Source of the DNA: Candidatus Sericytochromatia bacterium
Lineage (GTDB): Bacteria; Cyanobacteriota; Sericytochromatia; UBA7694
Length of the DNA stretch: 64,000 nt
Assembly: GCA_018780035.1 (NCBI GenBank)
Contig: JADMKE010000024.1
Coordinates: forward strand, 391,236 to 455,235
Direction of reading: 5' to 3'
The position numbers were made by a program, and so were the translations under genes. The number at the start of each line of letters is the position of its first letter. Position 1 is the first letter of the stretch. This document shows positions 32,256 through 41,321 of this stretch, one piece after another. The notes beneath the pieces are model-generated. The model searched no databases and was not told where the DNA came from. It saw nothing but the letters and a program-made list of their open reading frames with translations.

Positions 32256-34331
32256 ATGCAATCTGTGCAGACTGGCAATAAACCCCTTATCCCTGCTCCC
32301 CTCAGCCCGGCTCAGGCGACAGCTCGGGATGGCTCTGTTCAAGCAGCGGGTGGCTCTGCTCAGATGATTGAGGAGAGCCCCGTTCTCAGCGGAGCACAAG
32401 GTCCTGCTCTCAACGAACCCAAAATTCGCGCCCTGAGTGGCGTCGAAGCACAAACATTACAAGAGCCCAAGCGTTTAAACGACAGCCTGACGATTAAAAT
32501 GGCCGTGAATGCCGAGCAGAACAAGGCCTTGGTTCAAGTCCAAAGCCAATTGACCCAAGTCTTTGGCCCCGCCGAATTTGATCGCCTGTTTGCGGGCCAA
32601 AAACAAAATATCCAAGATGTTCAAACGGTTTTAAACCGTCGCCCCGATTTGCTTGCCCGGATCCAATCTTTGCCCCACGGTTCGGATACCTTGGCTTTGT
32701 TCAAAACGGCGTCTGTGCGCCCCTTAAAAGAAGCGGAAGTCTTACAATTACAGCATTTCTTGGTCGAAAGCACTGGCGCCAAAATTGGTTACAAAGGCCA
32801 TCCCAGCGGTCTCGATGGCGACTATGGCAATCGTACCCACGGTGCGCTGATCCATTTTTTGCGCAGTCAAATCAGTGCGGCCCCCCAGCCAACGGCAACC
32901 CATCCAGCCCACTCAGCCCCGCCCCCCACTTTGCCCAGTCAGACTCCGCTTGCCAGTCCAGCAGAGTTGAGTCCTGAACGCCTCCATCAATTATTAAAAG
33001 GCCCGCAACAATCTCTCAAGACCGTGGCCAAAGTCGTGATGCAATTGCCCCAAACCAGCCGCGATCGGATCGCCGCCACCCCAGAAGGGGCTGCGTTTTT
33101 AGCCAGCTTGGAAAAAGCCGACAAAACGCTTCCCAGCAAAGCCGAAATACAAACAATACAGGCCTTTTTGGTTAAACAGGGGGCCTCTTTGCGCTATCCG
33201 GGTCACCCCACGGGCATAGATGGCCAATATGGGAGCAAAACGTTCCAAGCACTCAGAACATTTTTGGCCCAGAGTTTGCAAAGCCCCTCCCAAACATCCC
33301 CTGCGGATGGCCCTTACCCCCGCTATGACCGCATGGTGGAAGACGGCCTGTTGGACATGACAGTGGCCCTGGGCTATGACGAAGGCGCCCCCGGTTATGC
33401 GCCCTCCCATCACAGTGAAGAGATTCGCCTGACCGCAGAAATTCAAAGCAGGGGCTTTGTGCGCAACGACGCCAAAGCACTGGAATTGCTCAAAAAAGCA
33501 GGAAAAGAAGTCAATGGCAGCTATTCTGCTTTTTACCTCAAAGAGAATATTGCCACCGCCAATGGCCAACCCGTACACAGCATTTTACGGGTGATTACCT
33601 CTGGCGATGGCCAAGCCGGGGCGCAAAAGCGCAAAACCGCGCTTGAAGGCATGAACCAAAGTGATGTATTTATGTACGGAGGTCATGCCCGTTTTGGCAC
33701 AGGCCCTGATTTTGACAGCAATCTCGCTGTCACCATTGATTGGGAAGGGGTGCCCAATCCCAAGGGTCAGGGCAAAGTGACCTATCACGACGAAACGGCA
33801 TTAAAAGAATTACTCTCCCCCAGTGGCAACGACAGCCAGGCCCTCGATGCCCTCAAGGGTTTGCAAAAAATGGGCAAGGTCACGATTCAGGGCCAAAATG
33901 AGGGCAATTTACGCATTGGCAGCGAGAACAAACATCCCTATGAATTTGGCTCCTACCTGATGAACGAAGCGCTCAAAGACACTTCCACCCAATCTTTGGC
34001 AGAAGAAATCTCAGGAGACAAATACCGCCTCTGGCTGTTTAATGGCTGCCGCACCCAAGATTACCAAACCCCGATCCGGACCATGGGCCAAAAGAACAGC
34101 GCACTCAGTTCTGAAAATCTGGATCTGTTTATGACCAATCAGACCCTCTGGTGGGAAAACACAGCCGGCAGTCTGATGGCCTTTTTGGATGGCGTGAGTG
34201 CTTTCGAAAAAGCGTCAGATATCAGTGATCGCCTACAAAAGGCCAATCCTGATCAGGGCCGAAACGGAAAAACCCATCTGCGCCAAGGTTTTGACGACAA
34301 TCCATTGCATGTCCCTTATCGGCCGGAATAG
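32256..34331 (+). CDS. peptidoglycan-binding-like plus caspase/CHAT-like His-Cys protein
   Basis: The 691-residue protein begins with a 90-residue Ala/Gln/Pro-rich tail (no signal peptide). Two tandem modules follow (about 94-205 and 240-340), each ending in a peptidoglycan-binding-1 signature: GLDGDYGNRTHGALIHFL and GIDGQYGSKTFQALRTFL. Residues 355-691 hold 'DVFMYGGHARFG' (His477) and 'YRLWLFNGCRT' (Cys598), the hydrophobic-strand-GH and hydrophobic-strand-C patterns of clan CD peptidases (caspase, gingipain, CHAT). The domain assignment is by motif only. It lies between two HExxH genes, 10 nt before the second. A cell-wall-related or effector role is inferred. Confidence 0.65.
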   Translation: MQSVQTGNKPLIPAPLSPAQATARDGSVQAAGGSAQMIEESPVLSGAQGPALNEPKIRALSGVEAQTLQEPKRLNDSLTIKMAVNAEQNKALVQVQSQLTQVFGPAEFDRLFAGQKQNIQDVQTVLNRRPDLLARIQSLPHGSDTLALFKTASVRPLKEAEVLQLQHFLVESTGAKIGYKGHPSGLDGDYGNRTHGALIHFLRSQISAAPQPTATHPAHSAPPPTLPSQTPLASPAELSPERLHQLLKGPQQSLKTVAKVVMQLPQTSRDRIAATPEGAAFLASLEKADKTLPSKAEIQTIQAFLVKQGASLRYPGHPTGIDGQYGSKTFQALRTFLAQSLQSPSQTSPADGPYPRYDRMVEDGLLDMTVALGYDEGAPGYAPSHHSEEIRLTAEIQSRGFVRNDAKALELLKKAGKEVNGSYSAFYLKENIATANGQPVHSILRVITSGDGQAGAQKRKTALEGMNQSDVFMYGGHARFGTGPDFDSNLAVTIDWEGVPNPKGQGKVTYHDETALKELLSPSGNDSQALDALKGLQKMGKVTIQGQNEGNLRIGSENKHPYEFGSYLMNEALKDTSTQSLAEEISGDKYRLWLFNGCRTQDYQTPIRTMGQKNSALSSENLDLFMTNQTLWWENTAGSLMAFLDGVSAFEKASDISDRLQKANPDQGRNGKTHLRQGFDDNPLHVPYRPE

Positions 34332-34341
34332 ATTTTAGTCT

Positions 34342-35883
34342 GTGAATGACCTGACTAGACGCGTTTGCTCAGGCCTATTGGCAGTTTTTTTGAGTATGGG
34401 GTCTGCTCTGGCCCAAGAAACGCCCCCAGCACCCAGCAAAATGGAAAAGAAGCCACAGTTTCAGTGGCAGTTTCATGCGCTGCCACTGGCCAATCTGGTT
34501 TACCAATTGGACTGTTTAAGTGGCCAAGGCCATTGTTCGCTTGAAGCCTATCGCGAATTGTGGCAGAGCCAATTGCAATGGAATGCCTCAGATCAGGCCC
34601 ACATCAAACAATGGCAAGCCCTCAAAGCGCGTTACCAAATGCAGTGGCTGTTTGAAAGTAGCACAAACCTGACGTCTCACTTTCCCCTGCGTTTTGAAGG
34701 CCTTGATCTGACACGCAAATTTCGCTTGCCAGCCCTTGAGGCCCGCGATTTGGCTGATTATCAAAGCCGGGTGGCTTTGCTTCTGCATCCCAAAGATTCA
34801 GAGCAGATCACTGATCTCTTGGCCCATTTTTATCCACGGTTTGAAATCTGGTGGCAGACCCAGGCCGAAGCCAAAACGGAAAGGGCTGCAAAAGAATTTT
34901 TGCAAATCATGCAAGCCCACCAATTGGCTGACCTGGCCGAAAATTCAGCACAATTTTATGCCAGTCAATTGCCTGCTGGAGGGGTTTTAAACTTTCATTT
35001 CTTTTTCAGACCTGGAGGATTGGGCAGCAATGGCAATCAAAATGGTGAACAAATTGAAAACCACAGCCTGATCGAAGTGATTCCTGAAAAACCACTGCAA
35101 AACCAGGTGGCTGTGATTTTACACGAACTCAATCACTATTTTTATAGCCGCAGCGAACCCAGCAAACATGCCACTTTGGTGGGCTGGTTTGCCTCCCGTC
35201 CAGAACCCTGGGCCATTCCCGCTTATAATCTGCTCAACGAAGTGGTGGCAACCAGCTTGGCCAATGGGCTTGTGATGCGCAAAGTACTCAGCCCGGCAAG
35301 TTACACCCGTTATTTTCAAACCCCTGGCAGCTTTTATTTTGATGCTTTTATTGACCCTGTTGCCAAAGCGCTGATGCCCCGCTTAGAGCTGGCCTTGAAA
35401 CAAAAAGAGACCCTGTATAGCCCGTTTTTTTTAAGTGATTATCTCAGCACCGTAAAAAACGCCTTGGGGGACAAAGCCCTTGCCCCTGAACTGTTTCTAC
35501 GCACATCAGGGCTTGTGAGTGAGGGGCAAGAACTACAACCTGTGGTCAAGGCCTTTCAACAAGAACTTCGGGTTGGCACCAGTTGGGGCAGTCAAAACCT
35601 CAGCCAGGGCTATAAGACCTTTCAGCATTTTCAAGCCCTCAGTGGCGCCGTCTTTTTAAAACCCAGCCAAATCCCTCAACTCGAAAGCTGGGCTCCCCTC
35701 TTAAATCTGGCTGAATTCAAAAAAATAAACAAGCAGAGCCAATTAAAAAAGCCTTTTATCTGGGGACTGCAACGCCAGCCCAGCACCTGGCTCTATTTTT
35801 TTGTGGCCGAAACCCCATCAGAATTTCAACTTCTGATTCAGCGTTTTAAGACCCAAAAACAGGTTTTTGCTGGCCCCCTTTAG
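34342..35883 (+). CDS. exported gluzincin-like metallopeptidase
   Basis: The 513-residue protein starts at GTG 34342, 10 nt after the upstream stop. It has a signal peptide (VCSGLLAVFLSMGSALAQ, cleavage near residue 25). Residues 257-268 are VAVILHELNHYF, an HExxH (His261, Glu262, His265), followed by Glu300 in 'YNLLNEVVATSLAN', a spacing that fits a gluzincin third ligand. The N-terminal 40-240 is mostly helical. No family was named. Its position after the caspase-like gene, with a tight gap, suggests co-expression. Confidence 0.75.
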   Translation: MNDLTRRVCSGLLAVFLSMGSALAQETPPAPSKMEKKPQFQWQFHALPLANLVYQLDCLSGQGHCSLEAYRELWQSQLQWNASDQAHIKQWQALKARYQMQWLFESSTNLTSHFPLRFEGLDLTRKFRLPALEARDLADYQSRVALLLHPKDSEQITDLLAHFYPRFEIWWQTQAEAKTERAAKEFLQIMQAHQLADLAENSAQFYASQLPAGGVLNFHFFFRPGGLGSNGNQNGEQIENHSLIEVIPEKPLQNQVAVILHELNHYFYSRSEPSKHATLVGWFASRPEPWAIPAYNLLNEVVATSLANGLVMRKVLSPASYTRYFQTPGSFYFDAFIDPVAKALMPRLELALKQKETLYSPFFLSDYLSTVKNALGDKALAPELFLRTSGLVSEGQELQPVVKAFQQELRVGTSWGSQNLSQGYKTFQHFQALSGAVFLKPSQIPQLESWAPLLNLAEFKKINKQSQLKKPFIWGLQRQPSTWLYFFVAETPSEFQLLIQRFKTQKQVFAGPL

Positions 35884-35899
35884 ACAGATTTGCCTTTTT

Positions 35900-36802
35900 T
35901 TAGGTCATTAAACCCGCAGAAAAGAGCAGGCTGTGTATCAGCAAAAGACGGTTGGTCTGCCCCAATACAGGATTTAAGCGGGGATCGGCATCCAGGGTAA
36001 ACACGGCTTGCAAGGGCTTGCGTGAAGCAAACAAGACCCCACAGGCCAGCAACGAGGCGGGATGTTTGACTGGGGTCAGCAGGTAGACCCACAAAGGGGC
36101 CAAGGTGCCCAAGATTAGACAAAAGAGATATTCAAAGCGCACAAATTTAACGCCAAAACGCACAGCCAGCGTGCGTTTACCAGCCAAAGCATCTGTTTTG
36201 TGATCGCGCAAATTGTTCACAACCAAAATGGCGGTGGCCAAAAGTCCGGGAGCCAATGAAGCCAGCACAGCCGCTTGGCTAATTGAATGGGTATGCAACC
36301 AATAGGTGCCCAAGGTCGCCCCAAAACCAAAGAAGAGCAAGACAAAGAGGTCACCAAGGCCTTTATACCCCAAAGGGAAAGGGCCTCCTGTGTACAAAAT
36401 GCCGCTGAGAACTGACAAAATGCCCAAGATCAAAATGGGGATCCCCCCCATCCAAGCCAAATAGGCACCGGGCAAAGCCACCAATCCAAAGGTCAAAATA
36501 AAGGCCTTGCGAACCTGTTGAGGCGTCATCCAGCCAGCTTGGGTTGCTCGGGTTGGGCCAATCCGGGTCTCGGTGTCTGCTCCTTTGACAAAGTCGAAAT
36601 AATCATTGGCAAAATTGGTACCAACCTGGATCAAAAGGGCTCCCAACAGCGCAGCGACAAAGACACCTGGATGGGCTTGCCCCTGTGTCAGAGCCAATGC
36701 CGAACCCACCCAAACAGGTGCCAATGCGGCCCCCAATGTTCGGGGTCTTGCCGCCAATATCCAGCGTTTTAACAAACCAGGCGTAGATTCAACCCTCGTC
36801 AC
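35900..36802 (-). CDS. menA: 1,4-dihydroxy-2-naphthoate polyprenyltransferase
   Basis: The 300-residue UbiA-family membrane prenyltransferase has about eight helices. It has the first Asp motif NDYFDFVKGAD and the second in 'NNLRDHKTDALAGKRTLAVRFG', as in MenA, which prenylates 1,4-dihydroxy-2-naphthoate to give demethylmenaquinone. Its presence implies menaquinone-based respiration. Start GTG 36802 with AAGGTGAG about 10 nt upstream. TGTCAA at 36846-36851 (TTGACA on the minus strand) is a possible -35. Other men genes are not in this window. Confidence 0.92.
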   Translation of the reverse strand: MTRVESTPGLLKRWILAARPRTLGAALAPVWVGSALALTQGQAHPGVFVAALLGALLIQVGTNFANDYFDFVKGADTETRIGPTRATQAGWMTPQQVRKAFILTFGLVALPGAYLAWMGGIPILILGILSVLSGILYTGGPFPLGYKGLGDLFVLLFFGFGATLGTYWLHTHSISQAAVLASLAPGLLATAILVVNNLRDHKTDALAGKRTLAVRFGVKFVRFEYLFCLILGTLAPLWVYLLTPVKHPASLLACGVLFASRKPLQAVFTLDADPRLNPVLGQTNRLLLIHSLLFSAGLMT

Positions 36803-36837
36803 TTCAGGCTCACCTTTCCAGGTAAAGATTAAATTTA

Positions 36838-36907
36838 TGACATTTTGTCAATTTTTATGTTATAAACAGAATTTGATCTGATAGAATAAAAAAATATTCT
36901 TGATCAA
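36838..36907. promoter_or_regulatory. two inverted repeats in the menA / hypothetical gene divergent region
   Basis: TGACATTTTGTCA at 36838-36850 is a palindrome overlapping a possible menA -35 box. TTGATC-TGAT-AGAATA (36873-36888) pairs with TATTCT-T-GATCAA (36895-36907) around an A-run, a 12-bp arm with a small bulge. They could be operators. No regulator is nearby. Confidence 0.35.
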
Positions 36908-37029
36908 AGTTTTGCAGCCTTTCATAGCTTACTCCAGCCCTCAAGAATAATGCCAGTGGTGCAAAGAAGATCTGGCTTTCAACTTTTCGTTAGATGTAGA
37001 AAACAATGAATCATGAGAGGAAAATGACA

Positions 37030-37377
37030 ATGGAGTACAGCGAGTCATCCGCATTTTCAGAAACTCCTATTTTACCTCAAGAACTGGATCTCCCTTTGCA
37101 GCGCATGGCCCAAGAATGGGGTATGCACACCGACTTACTCAGGGTGGCTGCAGAAATCATTGAAAAACAGACCTATTTTAGTGCCCGCGCTTGGTTACGC
37201 CTCCTGCGAGAAAGTCAAGAAATCCCCGAAAACAACGCAATGATGTGGCGCATCAGCCACCAGAAAGCGCTGCTGCTGTCATTGATCAGCTTGCCCAGTG
37301 TCGGAGAATCAGAAAAAGGGCTGCTCTTGACTTTGCTCAAACAATTGGAAGTTCATCCCCAGGTTTCAGCAGCCTGA
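37030..37377 (+). CDS. small hypothetical protein
   Basis: The 115-residue protein starts at ATG 37030 with GAGAGG 9 nt upstream; ATG codons at 37024 and 37006 are in frame. It is helical and acidic in the first half, with Leu-rich helices after ('MHTDLLRVAAEIIEKQTYF', 'ALLLSLISLPSVGESEKG', 'LLLTLLKQLEVH'). No family is recognised. It stands alone upstream of gshB (141 nt). Confidence 0.6.
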   Translation: MEYSESSAFSETPILPQELDLPLQRMAQEWGMHTDLLRVAAEIIEKQTYFSARAWLRLLRESQEIPENNAMMWRISHQKALLLSLISLPSVGESEKGLLLTLLKQLEVHPQVSAA

Positions 37378-37518
37378 GTTTTTTTGCCTGGCCCTTGCAG
37401 CCAAGCTCTAACCTGAGGGTATTAAACCGTTCATCTCTCTCCCCCGCTCTCAGCCTGTGCTAGAATAGAGAGCTTAGAAATGACGCTAGATGCGCCCTGG
37501 AAACACAGGAGAGACTAA

Positions 37519-38454
37519 ATGCAACACTTGAATTTGGCTTATGTGATGGATCCCATCCACAGCATCAATATCAAAAAAGATTCCACCTTTGCCCTGATGG
37601 AAACAGCCCAAAAGCGGGGCCACCAGAATTATTATCTTCTACCAGAAGGCCTGATATTTAGAGATCAACAGGTCTGGGGACAGATGCAAGCGATCCAGGT
37701 GACACGGGCGGAGGTCTTTTATCAGCTCGAAGCTCCGCAATGGCAACCACTTAAAGCCATGGATGCAGTCTTCATGCGCAAAGACCCGCCTTTTGATATG
37801 GACTATATTTTTAATACCTATTTGCTCGAATTGGCAGCCCAAGAGACCCGCGTCTTAAACAATCCCGCCAGTTTGCGCAGCGTCAATGAAAAACTCTTTG
37901 CCTTACATTTCCCCGATTTAATTCCCCTGACTTTGGTCAGTTCGGATCGCGAGGTGATCCGCCAATTTGTCAGCGAGCAACAAAAAGCCGTCTTAAAGCC
38001 CATCGACGCCAAAGGCGGAGAAGGGGTCTTTATCCTTAAAGATAATGATTCCAACCTCAATGCCTTGCTCGATTTGATGACCCGCGACGGTCAGCGCAAG
38101 ATGGTGGTTCAGCAGTATATTCCTGCCGCCACAGAAGGGGATAAACGGGTCTTAATGATTGATGGAGAGGTCTGTGGGTGGTTTCGCAGGGTGCCAGCCC
38201 AGGGCGAGCACCGCGCCAACCTCAATGCAGGTGGCCAGGCTGTGGCCTGTGAACTCACTGAACGGGATCGCGAAATTTGCGGTCGGGTTGGCCCCCTGTT
38301 AAAAGCAGCGGGATTGACCTTTGTCGGTCTGGATATCATTGGCGACTATCTGATCGAAGTGAATGTCACCAGTCCCACAGGTATCCAAGAAGCTCTCAAG
38401 CTCACAGGGGTAAATGCAGCTGAACGTCTGATCGAACTCTTGGAGCAAGCATGA
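37519..38454 (+). CDS. gshB: glutathione synthase
   Basis: The 311-residue ATP-grasp protein matches prokaryotic GshB: N-terminal 'MDPIHSINIKKDSTFALM', 'FMRKDPPFDMDYIFNTYLLE', 'LNNPASLRSVNEKLF', 'LKPIDAKGGEGVFIL', 'GEHRANLNAGG' and 'IEVNVTSPTGIQEA'. It joins gamma-glutamylcysteine and glycine to make glutathione. GshA is not in the window. AGGAG lies 8 nt before the ATG. It overlaps the DUF155 gene by 4 bp (ATGA). Glutathione production fits the ETHE1-like persulfide dioxygenase at 24673. Confidence 0.93.
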   Translation: MQHLNLAYVMDPIHSINIKKDSTFALMETAQKRGHQNYYLLPEGLIFRDQQVWGQMQAIQVTRAEVFYQLEAPQWQPLKAMDAVFMRKDPPFDMDYIFNTYLLELAAQETRVLNNPASLRSVNEKLFALHFPDLIPLTLVSSDREVIRQFVSEQQKAVLKPIDAKGGEGVFILKDNDSNLNALLDLMTRDGQRKMVVQQYIPAATEGDKRVLMIDGEVCGWFRRVPAQGEHRANLNAGGQAVACELTERDREICGRVGPLLKAAGLTFVGLDIIGDYLIEVNVTSPTGIQEALKLTGVNAAERLIELLEQA

Positions 38455-39578
38455 ATACCGCATTAAAAATCACCCAGGGCAAAATCCTGGTCTATTATAT
38501 TTTTGACCTCGCAGATTCGGTTGAAATGGAAATTCTTCGCCAAAAATGGACGGGTCGGTCAACGGCGATTAAGTTGGTATCCCGGCGCTCATCCCCTTCT
38601 TATCTGCAATTTGACACCGAACCTCTGCTCTTGCCCATGGGCCAGCAGAAATTGCAATTGACCCCTGATCGTTGGCTGGATGCTGAAGTGCGCGCCAAGG
38701 TCTTTGAATTTGGGGTTGTCTCCATCGCCTGGGAATTGCCTTTCCCTGATGATTGGGACAGTGCTGTCGAAGACGCCCAATTGTATATCGACAACCAAAT
38801 GATTGCCGACGAATCCGAAAAATTACTCGAAGATCTCATGGCTGCCCTTCAGCCAGCCTTGGTCAAGCCCTATGCGGAGCATATGCGTGAAGACTACACC
38901 ATTTTTTATGTCTATGGTTTTAAAGACCCCAATATGGTCAGTTCAGATGCCATTCTCAAAGAGTTGGGCGCAGATATTGCTGGCATGGTGCGGGGAGAAA
39001 CCAAAACCCTGGCAGAGTCCGAAAGACAAAGCATTCTCGACCACAAAATCACCTATTTCGAAGATGATTTGGTGGTGGTAGCCTGGAACAGCTCGTTTAT
39101 CTACGATCCCGAGGGCAGTTCTGAACACGTCGATATCCTCGAATTTGCCAATGTCGAGTTGCTTGAATTGCGCTCTTATGACAAATTGCTCGACGATCAA
39201 CTCGAAAGCATTTACGATGAGGTCGAAAATCTGCCCAAAACCTGGGTGGGCCTCTTAAAAAGCCCGCACCAACCCACGATTCAAAAGCTGATGACCCTGC
39301 TCTTGGACGTGACTGAATTGACAGATCGGATCGAAAACACCCTGAAAATCATCGGGGATTTGTATTGTGCGCGCATCTACCGCAAAATCGCAACTCTTTT
39401 GCAATTGCGTGATTGGCAGGCCAGGGTAGATGGCAAATTAGAAAGTGCCCGTCAAATCTATGATACCCTCAACAGCGAAATGCAGGCGAGGCGCTCGACC
39501 ATCATGGAAATCACCATCATTCTTTTAATTGCCGTGGAAATTGTCTTGGTCATGATTCCAGCGGCTGTTCCCCATTAA
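38451..39578 (+). CDS. DUF155 / RMD1-YagE family protein
   Basis: The 375-residue protein has the DUF155 C-terminal half: 'LRSYDKLLDDQLESIYDEVE', 'LTDRIENTLKIIGDLYCARIY', 'WQARVDGKLESARQIYDTL' and a final transmembrane segment (about 350-372, 'IMEITIILLIAVEIVLVM'). Eukaryotic relatives (RMND1, RMD1) help mitochondrial translation or division. The bacterial role is unclear. It is anchored in the membrane by its C-terminus, and coupled to gshB by a 4-bp overlap, so co-translated. A clear terminator follows. Confidence 0.82.
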   Translation: MNTALKITQGKILVYYIFDLADSVEMEILRQKWTGRSTAIKLVSRRSSPSYLQFDTEPLLLPMGQQKLQLTPDRWLDAEVRAKVFEFGVVSIAWELPFPDDWDSAVEDAQLYIDNQMIADESEKLLEDLMAALQPALVKPYAEHMREDYTIFYVYGFKDPNMVSSDAILKELGADIAGMVRGETKTLAESERQSILDHKITYFEDDLVVVAWNSSFIYDPEGSSEHVDILEFANVELLELRSYDKLLDDQLESIYDEVENLPKTWVGLLKSPHQPTIQKLMTLLLDVTELTDRIENTLKIIGDLYCARIYRKIATLLQLRDWQARVDGKLESARQIYDTLNSEMQARRSTIMEITIILLIAVEIVLVMIPAAVPH

Positions 39579-39606
39579 GACTGAATCTGAAGTTGCTTCA
39601 ATCAGC

Positions 39607-39640
39607 AAAAAGCCCGCCAAAAGCGGGCTTTTTAATTTTT
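39607..39640 (+). terminator. rho-independent terminator after the gshB-DUF155 operon
   Basis: AAAAAGCCCGC (39607-39617), loop CAAAA, GCGGGCTTTTT (39623-39633), then AATTTTT. It lies 29 nt after the stop and serves the plus strand. The mirrored A/T runs could also work leftward. Confidence 0.9.
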
Positions 39641-39694
39641 TCAAAGAGGTCGAAGGTTTAACTGGAGACAGTGTGGTTCAATCTCAGTTGAGGG

Positions 39695-40036
39695 TTAAAA
39701 TCCGGAAACGAGATAAACCTCTCGGCTTTTTAAACGGGGATCGCTGACGCGATTGTCGCGGTATCTGTCTCGCTCTTGGGGTGCACGGCTGCTCACAAAA
39801 GGACGAGAATACTGGACTTCAATACAGTTATTTTTATACCACGAACGGTGAAGGGTATCACAGGCCCATTGGGCATCGGCTTCGGGCATTTCAACCACGC
39901 CAAAATTTTGTAATTGGCCGGTTTTTTGACTGACAGCCACCTGAGCTTGAACCACTTGACCATGACGGGAAAAGATCTTTTCGAGTTCAGCGGGGGTGGT
40001 TTCAGGGGGTAAATTGGAAACAAAAAGCGTTGGCAT
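39695..40036 (-). CDS. single-RRM RNA-binding protein
   Basis: The 113-residue protein has one RNA recognition motif: RNP2 as LFVSNLP near the start, RNP1 as 'KTGQLQNFGVVEM', with alpha-1 'PAELEKIFSRHGQV'. A short Arg/Asp-rich tail follows ('RDRYRDNRVSDPR'). This layout matches cyanobacterial Rbp and bacterial cold-shock-type RRM proteins. RNP1 lacks the usual second aromatic position, so RNA binding may be altered. The start is uncertain: ATGs at 40036 and 40042 lie 6 nt apart and neither has a strong Shine-Dalgarno. Confidence 0.87.
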   Translation of the reverse strand: MPTLFVSNLPPETTPAELEKIFSRHGQVVQAQVAVSQKTGQLQNFGVVEMPEADAQWACDTLHRSWYKNNCIEVQYSRPFVSSRAPQERDRYRDNRVSDPRLKSREVYLVSGF

Positions 40037-40244
40037 AAGCATCAATCTTTCGATGTATTGGTAAAATGTGATGGACAACCCATAATTAAGTTTTATTATA
40101 ATCGTTTTTGCAAAAAATTTAAACCCCTGTCACAGAAAAGTTATCTGTTTTTATGAAGGATTAGAAGCAGTGGGCAACTCAGGGGCAGAATGTTAGACTG
40201 AAACTGAAATGACACGAATAGTCCCAATAGAAATGAGGATCGCC

Positions 40245-41321
40245 ATGTTTGCTGATTCCCCGACCCTGGTCAGCGTTTACGAAAAAATGCTGCTCTGCCG
40301 CAGCTTGGACGAAATTCTGGCCCAAACCCGAATTCTTGGCAATCCCTTTTACATTGGCTCCACCTTTGAAGAACCGCTGGTGCTCTTGGGTATGGCCATG
40401 AACGTGGGCATGGGCATCAATCATGATGTGCTGGCAGCTTATTACCGCTCTTTGCCCATCCTCGTGGGTATGGGAGTCGAACCTGGTGCATTTATGCGCC
40501 AAGCGGCGATGTCCGAACAGGATCCCTTTTCCAAAGGCCGCCAGATGGTCAACCATTTTTGTGAACCCGAACTGAATATAATCCCGGTTTCGTCCTGTGT
40601 GACTGTCGAAGCAGGTAAAGGCTTTGCCGCCGCCTTAATTCAAAAAATGCACTCCCAAAGCCCCGTTTTGACCTTGGTGCATTTGGGCGATGCGATGTGT
40701 GCCGAAGCGGATTATTGGGTGATGTTGCAAGAGATTGCTTTGCGTGAATTGCCTGTACTTGCGGTGATCAGCAATAATGCGGCCGGGATTCACACGCCCT
40801 ATTCACAAGGCTCTGCTGCCCCTTGTCAGAGCGCCTGGGGTTTGGCTTGCCAGATCGCGACGTCCTCTCGGCCCACAGACCCACACCTCAAACAATACGT
40901 TTCCAGTTACAGCCCAGCCCTGCCCGAAGGTGTGCAATTCAGCCCCAGTCCCAAACCAGGCTGGGAAATTGTCGATGGCAGCGATGTGCCATCGGTCTGG
41001 CACAGCTGCCAAGTGGCCTTTGACTATATCCGAAACAGTGGCAAACCCTATTTGCTCGAATTGCGCACCGAACGTGGGCGCCACCACTCATCTTCCAGCA
41101 ATCCTTCGGGCCAGATTTTGGAATCGGTCAAAGCGGCAGACCCGCTGGGCAAATTTGAGGCCCAACTGAAACAGGCAGGGATCTTAAGTGACTCACAGAT
41201 CGCCACCATGCAAAGCGAAGTCAAAGCCAAACTGATGGCTGAAGCCGAGCAAATCAAACACGAGAAAGTGTCTGAAGACGCCTTCTCGGGCATGTATTAC
41301 GAAGGGGCTTTACCAGTTTAA
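40245..41321 (+). CDS. orphan 2-oxoacid dehydrogenase E1 alpha-like protein
   Basis: The 358-residue protein matches the thiamine-diphosphate E1 alpha subunit of branched-chain/pyruvate dehydrogenases: 'LAAYYRSLPILVGMGV', 'SKGRQMVNHF', 'NIIPVSSCVTVEAGKG' and the ThDP/Mg motif 'GDAMCAEADYW', with NN 29 residues later. The usual GDG is GDA. There is no E1 beta, E2 or E3 gene beside it, which is unusual, as these subunits are normally clustered. ATG 40245 has GAGG 6 nt upstream. The 3' end overlaps the convergent lipoprotein gene by 12 bp. It may pair with a distant subunit. Confidence 0.82.
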   Translation: MFADSPTLVSVYEKMLLCRSLDEILAQTRILGNPFYIGSTFEEPLVLLGMAMNVGMGINHDVLAAYYRSLPILVGMGVEPGAFMRQAAMSEQDPFSKGRQMVNHFCEPELNIIPVSSCVTVEAGKGFAAALIQKMHSQSPVLTLVHLGDAMCAEADYWVMLQEIALRELPVLAVISNNAAGIHTPYSQGSAAPCQSAWGLACQIATSSRPTDPHLKQYVSSYSPALPEGVQFSPSPKPGWEIVDGSDVPSVWHSCQVAFDYIRNSGKPYLLELRTERGRHHSSSSNPSGQILESVKAADPLGKFEAQLKQAGILSDSQIATMQSEVKAKLMAEAEQIKHEKVSEDAFSGMYYEGALPV

